Positions 1-7,480 of a stretch of DNA of 64,000 nucleotides are shown here, in pieces (position 1 is the first letter of the stretch; the number at the start of each line of letters is the position of its first letter). The notes under the pieces were generated by a model, which was not told where the DNA came from, ran no database searches, and saw only the letters and a list, made by a program, of their open reading frames with translations. A program made the position numbers and the translations under genes. The stretch is from Bryopsis sp. KO-2023 (Eukaryota > Chlorophyta > Ulvophyceae > Bryopsidales > Bryopsidaceae): contig BSYQ01000001.1 of assembly GCA_030272585.1 (NCBI GenBank), positions 11,380,928 through 11,444,927 of the forward strand, given 5' to 3'.

Positions 1-149
1 GGCGCCTGTCTAAAACAAGTGACTTAATTAAGCGCGCTAATCGAGTATCAACCAATTGGGAAGATACTTAATTAATTAAAGAACTAAGTGATATTATTAT
101 ATACATTATCAATGCATGAATGACGTGAGCCAAGCTCACCAGCCTCGAA
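1..149 (+). repeat. Partial copy of foldback arm (MITE empty site)
   Basis: This stretch repeats the foldback arm seen at 287-347 plus 822-911, but without the 466-bp MITE that interrupts that arm. ATTGGGAA occurs once, at 55-62, where the interrupted arm has it twice. The copy stops at the sequence CGAAATAGG (about 149), where a CACAGG-rich stretch begins. Its left end lies outside the window. Confidence 0.75.
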
Positions 150-286
150 ATAGGACAGAACAGGTGCGCACAGGCGCTGGGGACCATACGTCTGTGCAGA
201 GTCTGTCTGGACTGTGCAGCACAGATGAAGTACTGTACTACGGTTTTACACCTAGGACAGGTGGGTCGCCTGTCCAGACCGACCTG
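150..286. repeat. CACAGG/CTGTCC-rich low-complexity spacer
   Basis: Short imperfect CACAG, GGACAG and CTGTGCAG words fill this spacer between two copies of the foldback arm. The same word set fills the hAT-type elements at 1321-1570 and 4151-4572, so it is probably a fragment of that family. No coding capacity is credible here. Confidence 0.5.
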
Positions 287-347
287 GCGCCTGTCTAAAA
301 CAAGTGACTTAATTAAGCGCGCTAATCGAGTATCAACCAATTGGGAA

Positions 348-813
348 CAGAGATAGGACTTGGGCCAAAATTCTGGTCCGGCTACGGTCCGGTCCGGTTA
401 CGGTCGAGTTACGGTTCCGTATTACGGCCGTAACTCCGTACCGTAACCGGAGTAATATGTTGTTTTTACGGTACGGAACAGGTACGGTATAGCTACGGTA
501 GCCCCTAAACCATCGTGAAGTAGTGTGGTTTAGTGCTAAAGCGTTAGGCTGTAGTCTGTAAGGTCGTGGGTTCGAATCCCCCTGGGTTCTTTTGGGTTCT
601 CGGGACCCTGCGGGGGTTACTATTTACGGTTTACGGTTGGTACGGTGGTTACGGTCGGTACGGTCCGGTACCGGAGCAGTACGGAGTGGTACGGTGGTCC
701 GGTTCCGAGCACGAAAACCACTCCGGTCCGGACCGTAACTACCGTAACCGTAAGTGACCGGAGTGGGGTTACGGTACGGTTTACGGTACCGTAACCGGAA
801 AGTCCTATCTCTG
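348..813. mobile_element. Non-autonomous hAT-type element (MITE 1)
   Basis: The terminal inverted repeats are CAGAGATAGGACTT at 348-361 and AAGTCCTATCTCTG at 800-813. Exact 8-bp duplications ATTGGGAA flank them at 340-347 and 814-821. The length is 466 bp. An 8-bp duplication and termini starting CA are typical of hAT elements. The interior is dominated by ACGGTACGGT-like words plus a tRNA-like module. Two uninterrupted copies of the target (55-62, and 1266-1273 on the other strand) lie in the same window and confirm the boundaries. Confidence 0.9.
520..612 (+). ncRNA. tRNA-derived module inside MITE 1
   Basis: An A-box-like stretch TGGTTTAGTGC (about 525-535) is followed about 33 bp later by a B-box-like GGGTTCGAATCCC (568-580), the spacing of an internal pol III promoter. 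A tail containing TTGGGTTCT and TGCGGGGGTTAC follows and is shared with the module in MITE 2. I do not see a clean 7-bp acceptor stem, so this is a tRNA-derived (SINE-head-like) sequence rather than a functional tRNA gene. Confidence 0.5.
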
Positions 814-924
814 ATTGGGAAGATACTTAATTAATTAAAGAACTAAGTGATATTATTATATACATTATCAATGCATGAATGACGTGAGCCAAGCTCACCA
901 GCCTCGAAATAGGGCTGTCGGTCG

Positions 925-1000
925 ACAGTAGGATTCGAACTCGGGTTGGCTAAGTCCGAGTCCTACACACCAAACCAATGGCGGACCCCACCACAGGGAC
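925..1000 (-). ncRNA. tRNA-like sequence in left foldback arm
   Basis: On the minus strand a GAGTTCGAATCCTAC stretch gives a B-box match and a TTGGTTTGGTG stretch upstream gives a weak A-box match. It is the mirror copy of the sequence at about 1105-1170. No complete cloverleaf was drawn. Confidence 0.4.
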
Positions 1001-1099
1001 GCTCTAGTGGGGGCTGTTACCCTTAAGTACCTAGTTTTCGTAATTAAAAAAAATGGGTACTTAAAGGTGACGGCCCCCACTTGAGCGTCCCTGTGGTGG

Positions 1100-1172
1100 G
1101 GTCCGCCATTGGTTTGGTGTGTAGGACTCGGACTTAGCCAACCCGAGTTCGAATCCTACTGTCGATCGACAG
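1100..1172 (+). ncRNA. tRNA-like sequence in right foldback arm
   Basis: This is the plus-strand mirror of the tRNA-like stretch in the left arm. The B-box-like GAGTTCGAATCC lies at about 1144-1156, preceded by TTGGTTTGGTGTGTAGG as a possible A box. The two copies face each other across the palindrome, so a transcript through both would fold on itself. Confidence 0.4.
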
Positions 1173-1320
1173 CCCTATTTCGAGGTTGGTGAGCTTGGCT
1201 CACGTCATTCATGCATTGATAATGTATATAATAATATCACTTAGTTCTTTAATTAATTAAGTATCTTCCCAATTGGTTGATACTCGATTAGTGCGCTTAA
1301 TTAAGTCACCTGCTTTAGCT

Positions 1321-1570
1321 GGACAGGCGATGCACAGATCAAGTACTGTGATGCACAGACTGCGCACTGTGCTGTACACAGTCTCACGTGTGCGCACAGG
1401 TTGTACAGGGGGTCGAAGTCCGGGGTTACACAGTGATTGTACAGCACAGGATAGACGTGGGTCTGTCCTGTGGAATTTCGCTGCACAGGACAGACCTGCA
1501 CAGACTTCGCACAGAACCCTGTCCTGTGCGCCGCACAGGACAGGGGTCTGTCCTGTTCAGCCCATGACTG
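1321..1570. mobile_element. End of a CACAGG-rich hAT-type element
   Basis: The right end CAGCCCATGACTG (1558-1570) is the inverted form of the CAGTCATGGGCTG terminus of the element at 4151. The interior consists of the same CACAGGACAG words. It cuts directly into the pol frame of gypsy element A. A matching left end with an 8-bp duplication (GGCATAAC expected) is not visible. The element may extend leftwards through the foldback and beyond the window. Confidence 0.55.
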
Positions 1571-2502
1571 GGCATAACTTCACCTTTCCCTATCATCAAC
1601 TTCTGATATCTAGCCATGATTCTGTCCCTTCTTTTAACCAGTTCAGGAGATAAGTCCTGTGTTGCCTGCAAGGTTCCCCCTAATTCGATATTTTCCAATT
1701 CCAACATTTCCTCTAATGTCAAAACATGCAAATCAGGTGTCCCATCTGCCACAGAAGATTTCTCTCCTTCCAACACTGAAATTAATCCCCCCATTCCCCC
1801 ACTCTGGTCCATAAAACCTGTCCACTTTTTGAAAGAGATAGGACCTAAAGAAAGAGGCCCTGGATCAGTTCCCAGCTGTTCCATAACTTCCAAACCATGT
1901 GATCCTGGACTCCATCCACATAAGGTGGGAATAATCACCCTCTCTGTGCCAGCCAAAATCGAAACTCTCTTATCAGGGGTCTGTCCATAGTCTATTCTGC
2001 ACTGATTATCTTGCAGCCAAGTACCCCCCAAAATCAGATCAAATCTGCCTAATGGAAACACTCTGCACTGCAAAGAACCCACAAAATCTCCTAGCTGTAA
2101 ACTGTCAAAATCCACCATTTGATCACTCACTGTTGGATCCCCATTTGCCAATCTCACAGCTACAGGTGGACAGTCCCTGGTAGAAATTCTGTGACTCACA
2201 CACCACTCTTCTTTCACAAAATTCTCAGAAGCCCCTGTATCCAATAATCCCTGAATTTGTTTGCCTTGTAGTGTTGCCTGAAACCTCAACACATCTCTTT
2301 TCCCCAATGAACAAACAGAGTTCTCACCACCCAAAAACTTAAAAGACTCAAACTTCTTTTCAAAATTACCTCCAGCAGCGAATCCTGTAAAAAATTCCGA
2401 CCTTGCAGCTGTCTGCAATTCGATCGGTACTGGAGGTCCGACTACTTTTTTTGATTCGGACACTCTCTCGCCCAGTGGCCTACGCCCTGGCACCTGTGAC
2501 AC
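1571..2502 (-). pseudogene. pol: Pol fragment of element A: aspartic protease only
   Basis: The frame opens at 2502, overlapping the gag end by about 60 bases in the -1 frame. It contains a retropepsin-type active site DTGAS and a downstream ILGGTWL segment, which fits the usual second protease motif. Reverse transcriptase should follow, but the frame runs into repeat DNA at 1570, and the last 48 or so residues of the open frame are translated repeat. The protein would be cleaved from a Gag-Pol precursor inside virus-like particles. With no reverse transcriptase or integrase the copy cannot transpose by itself. Confidence 0.8.
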
Positions 2503-3389
2503 TTGTCCTTGCTGCGGTCTGACTTGCCTTTCGCTGCCCCATTCTCCCTACCCCTTCTGTAACCGCCACCACTGCGATCGCGATTCTGCCGCGACCACAT
2601 GGCGTCGACATCCATGGGATCGCTGGCCCCTCTTTGCCCTGCTGCACTCGAATCCCCCACTCGCACGTCGCAACGCTCTGCCATCTCCACGGCCTCGTCC
2701 AACGTTTTAGGTTTTCGAAGTCGCAGCTCTTTCTGCACCAAAGGAGTCAGCCCCTCCAGGATGTGGAACAGCTGCGCCGAAAGATCCACAGCCGGACACA
2801 ACAGCAACAGCGACTTAAACTCGTGAGTAAACTGGCGCACACTGCGCGAACCCTGGCGAAGTGCCACGAGTTTCCTTCTAGCCTCCCCCTCTTCGTCCGC
2901 CACACTGAACTGCTGTTTTAGCAAAGCAACGAATTCCGCCCAAGTCTTTATTACTTCCTGTCGAGCCGCTGTTTTCCCTTCCACATCGAGCCTCCAACAA
3001 ATAGCAGCATCCTCACCCAAGTTAGTACTCGCAACGTTTACCATTCTTTCTTCACACCCCACGCCACTGGCCGCAAAGAACTGACGCATCGAAAACGCCC
3101 AGTCGTCCAGGCGAGTTTTATCTGTACCCGTAAAGGGTCCTGGCATCCTCGGCTTAACCATTCCTCGACCAGCACCCGTCGCGGAACTACCCCCTTGATT
3201 CGATCGCCTCAGTTCGCGTATCGTTTCCTTTAGATCCGAAATTTCCAGTCGCAGGGCTTTGAGCTCCTTGGTGTGCGAATTCGCCAATGTCGAACTCGAC
3301 GCGTAGAACATGATCAGCTGCTTTACAGTCGGCTCTAAAGACTCCTCCCAACTCGATAATGTCTTTACTCCTAGTTCAAAAGCTTCCAT
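2442..3389 (-). CDS. gag: Gag of gypsy element A
   Basis: This 315-residue Gag begins with a Met close after the primer-binding site. Residues around 30-65 look like a short coiled coil. A Ty3/gypsy capsid-like domain occupies roughly 80-240 (the sequence DDWAFSMRQFF starts it). A CCHC zinc knuckle, CHRCQGVGHWAREC, sits at the C terminus. The stop codon directly follows an A_AAA_AAG run, so ribosomes slipping back one base would enter the protease frame. The frame is intact although the element is truncated. The family assignment rests on the capsid position, the knuckle and the overlapping protease frame. Confidence 0.85.
   Translation of the reverse strand: MEAFELGVKTLSSWEESLEPTVKQLIMFYASSSTLANSHTKELKALRLEISDLKETIRELRRSNQGGSSATGAGRGMVKPRMPGPFTGTDKTRLDDWAFSMRQFFAASGVGCEERMVNVASTNLGEDAAICWRLDVEGKTAARQEVIKTWAEFVALLKQQFSVADEEGEARRKLVALRQGSRSVRQFTHEFKSLLLLCPAVDLSAQLFHILEGLTPLVQKELRLRKPKTLDEAVEMAERCDVRVGDSSAAGQRGASDPMDVDAMWSRQNRDRSGGGYRRGRENGAAKGKSDRSKDKCHRCQGVGHWARECPNQKK
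2445..2451 (-). other. A_AAA_AAG slippery heptamer, gag end of element A
   Basis: In the gag frame the minus strand reads CAA AAA AAG TAG, and the open protease frame is -1. This is a canonical X_XXY_YYZ heptamer immediately before the gag stop. Confidence 0.7.
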
Positions 3390-3426
3390 CGCAAAAAAAA
3401 AAAAGAACCTCTAAAAAAAAAGGTCG

Positions 3427-3438
3427 GCTCCGAAACCA
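3427..3438 (-). other. Primer-binding site, element A
   Basis: TGGTTTCGGAGC on the minus strand, one base inside the 5' LTR. The same 12-mer primes all the other LTR elements in the window. The tRNA would end GCTCCGAAACCA; I cannot name it. Confidence 0.75.
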
Positions 3439-3439
3439 G

Positions 3440-3583
3440 TGAAACGTTCTAGACAGGCTCGTTCGATCGAAAACAAGTTACAGGACTCCCCAACACTCGC
3501 ACATAAGTATCAAACACAAACCTAGAGTCACCTCAATCAGACCCATCACATCGAACGTTACACAGTGGACTCTGGGTGTGACA
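3440..3583 (-). repeat. 5' LTR of element A
   Basis: 144 bp, starting TGTCACACCC and ending CGTTTCA on the minus strand, next to the primer-binding site. No partner LTR is present in the window. Confidence 0.75.
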
Positions 3584-3604
3584 GCTCTCATCCGTTCCTT
3601 TTGC

Positions 3605-3850
3605 CAGGTTGTCGGTCCGGTCCAGAGTTGTGCGCCAGGCCGATTTTCCTTAACGACAACGGAACGGCAACGGTAAAGGCAATTAACGGCCGTTAATTGC
3701 CGTGAAAACCGTTGCCGTTTCGTTGTTGCACAACGGTTTAACGGCCGTTAACGGCGTTTTAACGGACGTTCTTGATCGTTAATAACGGTGATCAAAGGCC
3801 ACCGTTAACGATGAATTTGATGTGACGGATTACTAAATTAGAATGAGTGT
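3605..3850. repeat. AACGG-rich palindromic stretch
   Basis: Words such as AACGGCCGTTAA and its variants recur and form several short palindromes. A CAGAGTTGTGC start near 3622 resembles the CAGAG termini of the nearby hAT-type elements, but no matching end was found. It may be a decayed MITE. Confidence 0.35.
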
Positions 3851-3892
3851 TCATGCGCTCCTCGTTCGTTTCGCACTTGTAGAAGCTCATAA

Positions 3893-4652
3893 AACTCTTT
3901 GAAACTATACCCCGACCAAAGGAGAGGTTATTCCGAGCACGACGCACTTTGTCGCGCTCAAAACGAGAAAGTGACGACGAACCCTCGTACTCCAACATCG
4001 GCACCATCAATCACACCGCTTCCACCTTTACCCCCATCTACGAACCCATTTGGAGCACCATCCGGTTCGGAGGCTTCCCCACTCATCCCTCCCCAACAAA
4101 TCCCTCAAGACGCTTTCGAATCCCTCTCTGACGAGCCATCACCTCCACACCAGTCATGGGCTGCACAGGACAGACCCCTGTCCTGTGCACCGCACAGGAC
4201 AGGGTTCTGTGCAGGTTCTGTGCACCCTGTGCTGTCCTGTCCTGTGCAGCGGAATTGCACAGGCCAGAACAGCACAGACTGTCTGTGCTGTGCACAGGGT
4301 CAGACCTGTGCTGCACAGGTGAGCAGACCTGCACAGCACAGCACAGATCTGCACAGAATCTGCACAGAACTGCACAGAACTGCACAGAATCTACACAGAT
4401 TTGGCACAGAATCAGCACAGACCTGCACAGAAACTGCACAGATGTTGCACAGACCCTGTCTGTGCTGTGCTGTACAGGTCTGTGCACCTGTGCAGCACAG
4501 GTCTGACCCTGTGCACAGCACAGACAGTCTGTTCTGTCCTGTCCTGTGCACAGGGGTCTCAGCCCATGTCTGCTCCACACCCACCAGTGCCCAACACGAG
4601 GAAGCGACCAACGCCAACAAACACACCCAAGACAAAGAGAGCCCGGAATTAA
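3893..4652 (+). pseudogene. Unrecognised Pro-rich reading frame split by a MITE
   Basis: Reading through 3893-4150 and then 4581-4652, with the MITE and one 8-bp duplication removed, gives one continuous frame. It is rich in Pro, Ser and Thr and ends in a basic stretch with KRARN before TAA. There is no ATG at the start, and element A and an AACGG repeat lie upstream, so the 5' part is lost or in another exon. The basic end could be a nuclear localisation signal (inference). I do not recognise it, and it may be chance coding in a low-complexity region. Confidence 0.3.
4151..4572. mobile_element. Non-autonomous hAT-type element, CACAGG family
   Basis: The terminal inverted repeats are CAGTCATGGGCTG (4151-4163) and CAGCCCATGTCTG (4560-4572). 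Exact 8-bp duplications CTCCACAC flank them at 4143-4150 and 4573-4580. The length is 422 bp. The interior is a run of CTGCACAGA and CACAGGACAG words, so it reads as open frames by chance in several frames. No transposase is present. Confidence 0.88.
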
Positions 4653-4899
4653 GTGCAGCCTCAAGAACTACACCAATGACGAAAACGAAAACGACGAAGA
4701 CAAATATATCTTGATGAGATTGAACTCAGATTTGATCGACTTAGGAACTTACACACTAGGGAACTTAGTGAATACAATAATGTTTCGCTACATTTCAACG
4801 ACAAGGAAAACGGGATTTGAACGAATGTAATTGATATGATTTGAATCACAACATTTGGAATCCTATAAAGTCATCGCAATAAAAACATTTGGTTACAAT
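4581..4899. other. Short flank between two MITEs
   Basis: The first 72 bp complete the Pro-rich frame. The rest is AT-rich with no supported gene. An AATAAA-type signal (CGCAATAAAAAC, about 4876-4887) could be a polyadenylation site for something on the plus strand. Confidence 0.3.
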
Positions 4900-5204
4900 C
4901 AGAGCTGGGCCGTACCGTAACGACCCCCAAAACACGGTGCGAACCGTACCGTACCGTACCGTACCGTAAGGGGTCGTTACGGTACGGTACGGTATCGGAT
5001 ATTTTCACGTTACGGTACAACATCGGTACAGGGTCGATACAATACGTTGTCGCCAATGACCGACACCCGTTAAAGGGTCGTTGTTGCAACGTGTCACTGG
5101 CGTTGTTGTACCGCCCTAGACGGTTCGAGTAACGATGTTCGTTACAACAACGTAATGACGTTGCAATAACGTCATGTGGATGACGTACAAAGTGACCCCC
5201 GCAA

Positions 5205-5300
5205 GGTCCCCAGAACCCAAGGGAACCGAGTGGGATTCGAACACCGTACCGCACGGTGTCGAGTCATCTACACTGAGCGCTAAGCCAAGTGGACCACGAT
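5205..5300 (-). ncRNA. tRNA-derived module in MITE 2 (left arm)
   Basis: On the minus strand the A-box-like stretch TGGCTTAGCGCTCAGTG is followed about 35 bp later by GTGTTCGAATCCCAC (B box) and then a tail with CCTTGGGTTCTGGGG. The module matches the one in MITE 1 in both B box and tail. No proper acceptor stem closes it. Confidence 0.5.
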
Positions 5301-5380
5301 GATTCTGTGGTTGTTGCAATAATATACCCTAATTTCACAGAATTACAAACAGATTAAGGTATATCATCGCAACAGCCACA

Positions 5381-5500
5381 AAATCATCGTGGTCCACTTG
5401 GCTTAGCGCTCAGTGTAGATGACTCGACATCGTGCGGTACGGTGTTCGAATCCCACTCGGTTCCCTTGGGTTTTGGGGACCTTGCGGGGGTCACTTTGTA
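5381..5500 (+). ncRNA. tRNA-derived module in MITE 2 (right arm)
   Basis: Plus-strand mirror of the left-arm module with a few differences (for example GGGTTTTGGGG for GGGTTCTGGGG in the tail). Box A lies near 5397-5413 and box B near 5443-5457. Differences between the arms show that they have begun to diverge. Confidence 0.5.
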
Positions 5501-5868
5501 CGTCATCCACATGACGTTACTGCAACGCCATTACGTTGTTGTACCGACCTGGCCATTGTTGTAACGTGTTATCGTTACACGTAACGCAACCGATCGTTGT
5601 TGTAACGTCTTGCCTCGGTGCGGACGTTATAGCAGCCGGCATAGACGTTACTGATAACGTACTGCGTTACAACAACGCTTTGGCGTTACAGTAACGTCTG
5701 ATCGTTGTTGTACCGGACTTGGACGTTGTTGTACCGACTGGGTCGTTGTTGTAACGTGTGCAACGTGTTGTAACGTCCGGTCGGTGCGTGCACCGACCGG
5801 ACACGTTACTGTACCGACCCTGTGCGTTACGGTACGGTGCGTTACAAACGGGTTACTGCCCAGCTCTC

Positions 5869-6869
5869 TCTCTATTGTAACTTACAATACAATCACAAGC
5901 CACACTTCATGACTATCAACCATCGGTTTCAAAACACTTCACATTGCATTCTATCTCTTTATCAACACTTTCATCTTCGACCATCAACATCCATCACCCA
6001 TATCCACACCAACAACCTCCCGTCAACATCAACAACAACACCAACACAATATATCCATTCAAACATTCTCCACTCACTTTTCAAAACCCAACACCCATAA
6101 GAAAGATCCACCAACCGAAGGGCCGTCTTGACCGCCTCGGGAGCATCGCCGCCGCCGGCGTTTTCCCCTCAAAACTGCAGATTTTTTCAGCTGTTTTCTG
6201 TTGCGTCTGGTGCGCGAACCACTCACCGGAATGTCGCGTGCTCTTTTCGATCGGCTGGGAAAGTTTCCGTAGATAGTCGTAGACTCCTTGTTTGTGTGAT
6301 TCGGAGGTGTTTTGGACTAGTTATGACCGTTTCTGTGAGGGCGCCTCGAAATCTCCGGTGGAGTCACGGTTTTCGATCGAGTCACACGCGTTGTATCGGC
6401 GCTGATGTGGCTATAACTTGACCAAAAAAGGTAAATGAGGATTCCAGAGGTATCTACGGAAACTTTCCCAGCTCCTCGAAAAGAGAGCACTTCATTCTGA
6501 TCACTGTGTCGAACGATATGGGCTATCAAAGTCGTCAGTTGTATTTTACAGTTTTTTCGAGGAAACTGCCGATTGCGTTTTTTCCTATCTTTGAGGGCGG
6601 TTATTGAGACACTCAGAAATTGGAATCACGTTTTTTTTTTTTTAACTTGGAGTATGTTGTATGATTTGTGATATGATATGAAAATGTTGGAGATTTGACG
6701 TCTTTCTGACGTCCGCAGATGTATGCAAAGTTGGTACTTTGTTAAAGTTTGATTCGACTCGAAAAAAAACTTAAGTTTTTTCGGGAAAAATGAAAGTTGA
6801 TAAAAAACTTAAGTTTTTTCGACGAAAATCTGAATCGCCAAAAACAGACCAAACAAGTAAGGATCCAAG
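5869..6869. other. AT-rich DNA without a supported gene
   Basis: Short open frames occur (one Ser/Pro/His/Asn-rich frame at 5944-6276), but none has a recognisable domain or codon pattern. The palindromic motif AAAAACTTAAGTTTTT appears twice, near 6766 and 6806. An inverted repeat spans 6236-6495. Confidence 0.5.
6236..6495. repeat. Inverted repeat with about 40-bp arms
   Basis: GCTGGGAAAGTTTCCGTAGATA on the plus strand near 6250-6271 is mirrored near 6452-6474. The flanking GTGCTC-TTTTCGA blocks are also mirrored. About 175 bp separate the arms. It may be a small foldback element. Confidence 0.45.
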
Positions 6870-7026
6870 TGCTTAGAAACCACGAATCCTTCTCTATCTC
6901 CAAAACTAGAAAGAATTCTCCCTTTTTTTAAAATCTTAATCTTTATATAATCTGATTGTGCACAATTCTATCCTTGAGAAAATTTTCCAAAAACACACAA
7001 AACACACAATTTTTTAGTACTTAAGG
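6870..7026. repeat. Diverged copy of the 156-bp satellite
   Basis: The sequence from CCACGAATCC through TAGTACTTAAGG matches the 156-bp units at 17689-18260. Element B inserted at TAAGG at the end of this unit, and the array resumes after the element. Confidence 0.6.
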
Positions 7027-7058
7027 TGATAAGGGGGTCTAGGACCCCGAGACACAAG

Positions 7059-7093
<35 letters not shown>

Positions 7094-7196
7094 TCACTGG
7101 GAAGATTAATTTTTACAGGAGGGCCCCCTGCCCTATAAACCCTGTCGTACATCCCATTGTACTACACAATTACCCAAAACCCGAGTTCTACTATCA
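7027..7196 (-). repeat. 3' LTR of element B
   Basis: 170 bp, TGATAGTAG...CCTTATCA on the minus strand. It contains a CA run and a GA run. A G-rich tract complementary to 7200-7214 precedes it and can serve as the polypurine tract. Confidence 0.9.
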
Positions 7197-7480
7197 ATTT
7201 GTCCCCCCCCCCACGAGAGGGTGTCCACACCCGTCACAACCCTGGAAAGAAAGAAAGAAAAAGGGCGAACTAGAAGAAAAAGAAACCCCAAACAAACCCA
7301 CAACAAAAACCCCAACTAAACGTCAAACTAAACCCCAAACAAACCGATGAAAAATCCCAAACCAAACCCATGCTCAACCCCACAGAAAAACCCCGTTCTG
7401 TCTTGAGGCTTGGTCTCTGGCTTGGACGGTAGCTTGGTTTCCGGCTTGGTCTGCTTTTCGTTGTCACTCCAGAAGCCATC

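Larger units (their letters stand above)
287..1320. mobile_element. Foldback (palindromic) element, left arm interrupted by a MITE
   Basis: After removing the insertion at 348-821, the left arm (287-347 plus 822-1031) is a near-perfect inverted repeat of the right arm (1052 to about 1318). About 20 bp of AT-rich loop lies between them. Each arm carries a tRNA-like stretch with a TTCGAATCC-type B box. No open reading frame of note is present. The structure fits a foldback transposon or a palindromic MITE. No target duplication could be set because the outer limits merge into CACAGG-rich DNA. Confidence 0.7.
1571..3583 (-). mobile_element. Truncated Ty3/gypsy element A
   Basis: On the minus strand this holds a 144-bp 5' LTR, a primer-binding site, gag and the start of pol (protease). 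Everything after protease is missing, because the CACAGG-rich hAT-type end begins at 1570. No 3' LTR was found. The LTR starts TGTCACACCC on the minus strand, a common gypsy LTR start. The element is dead, although its gag and protease frames remain open. Confidence 0.85.
4900..5868. mobile_element. Non-autonomous hAT-like element (MITE 2) with a large internal palindrome
   Basis: The termini CAGAGCTGGGC (4900-4910) and GCCCAGCTCTC (5858-5868) are inverted repeats with one mismatch. The left flank GTTACAAT matches CTTACAAT, found 14 bp beyond the right end, at 7 of 8 positions, so the target duplication is uncertain. The interior has many GGTACGGTAC and CGTTGTTGTAACG words. A palindrome of about 130-bp arms (about 5180-5315 and 5365-5500) carries two mirror tRNA-like modules. 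No reading frame looks real. Confidence 0.7.

Noticed and set aside
3899..4714. Cys- and Gln-rich open frames of 100-270 codons on both strands
   Set aside because: Most of their length is the CACAGG word array of a MITE read in all frames; the array has no stop words, so long frames are expected by chance.
7060..7095. CA/GA dinucleotide run as an independent microsatellite feature
   Set aside because: It is part of the 170-bp LTR and recurs in the other LTR at 17551-17585.
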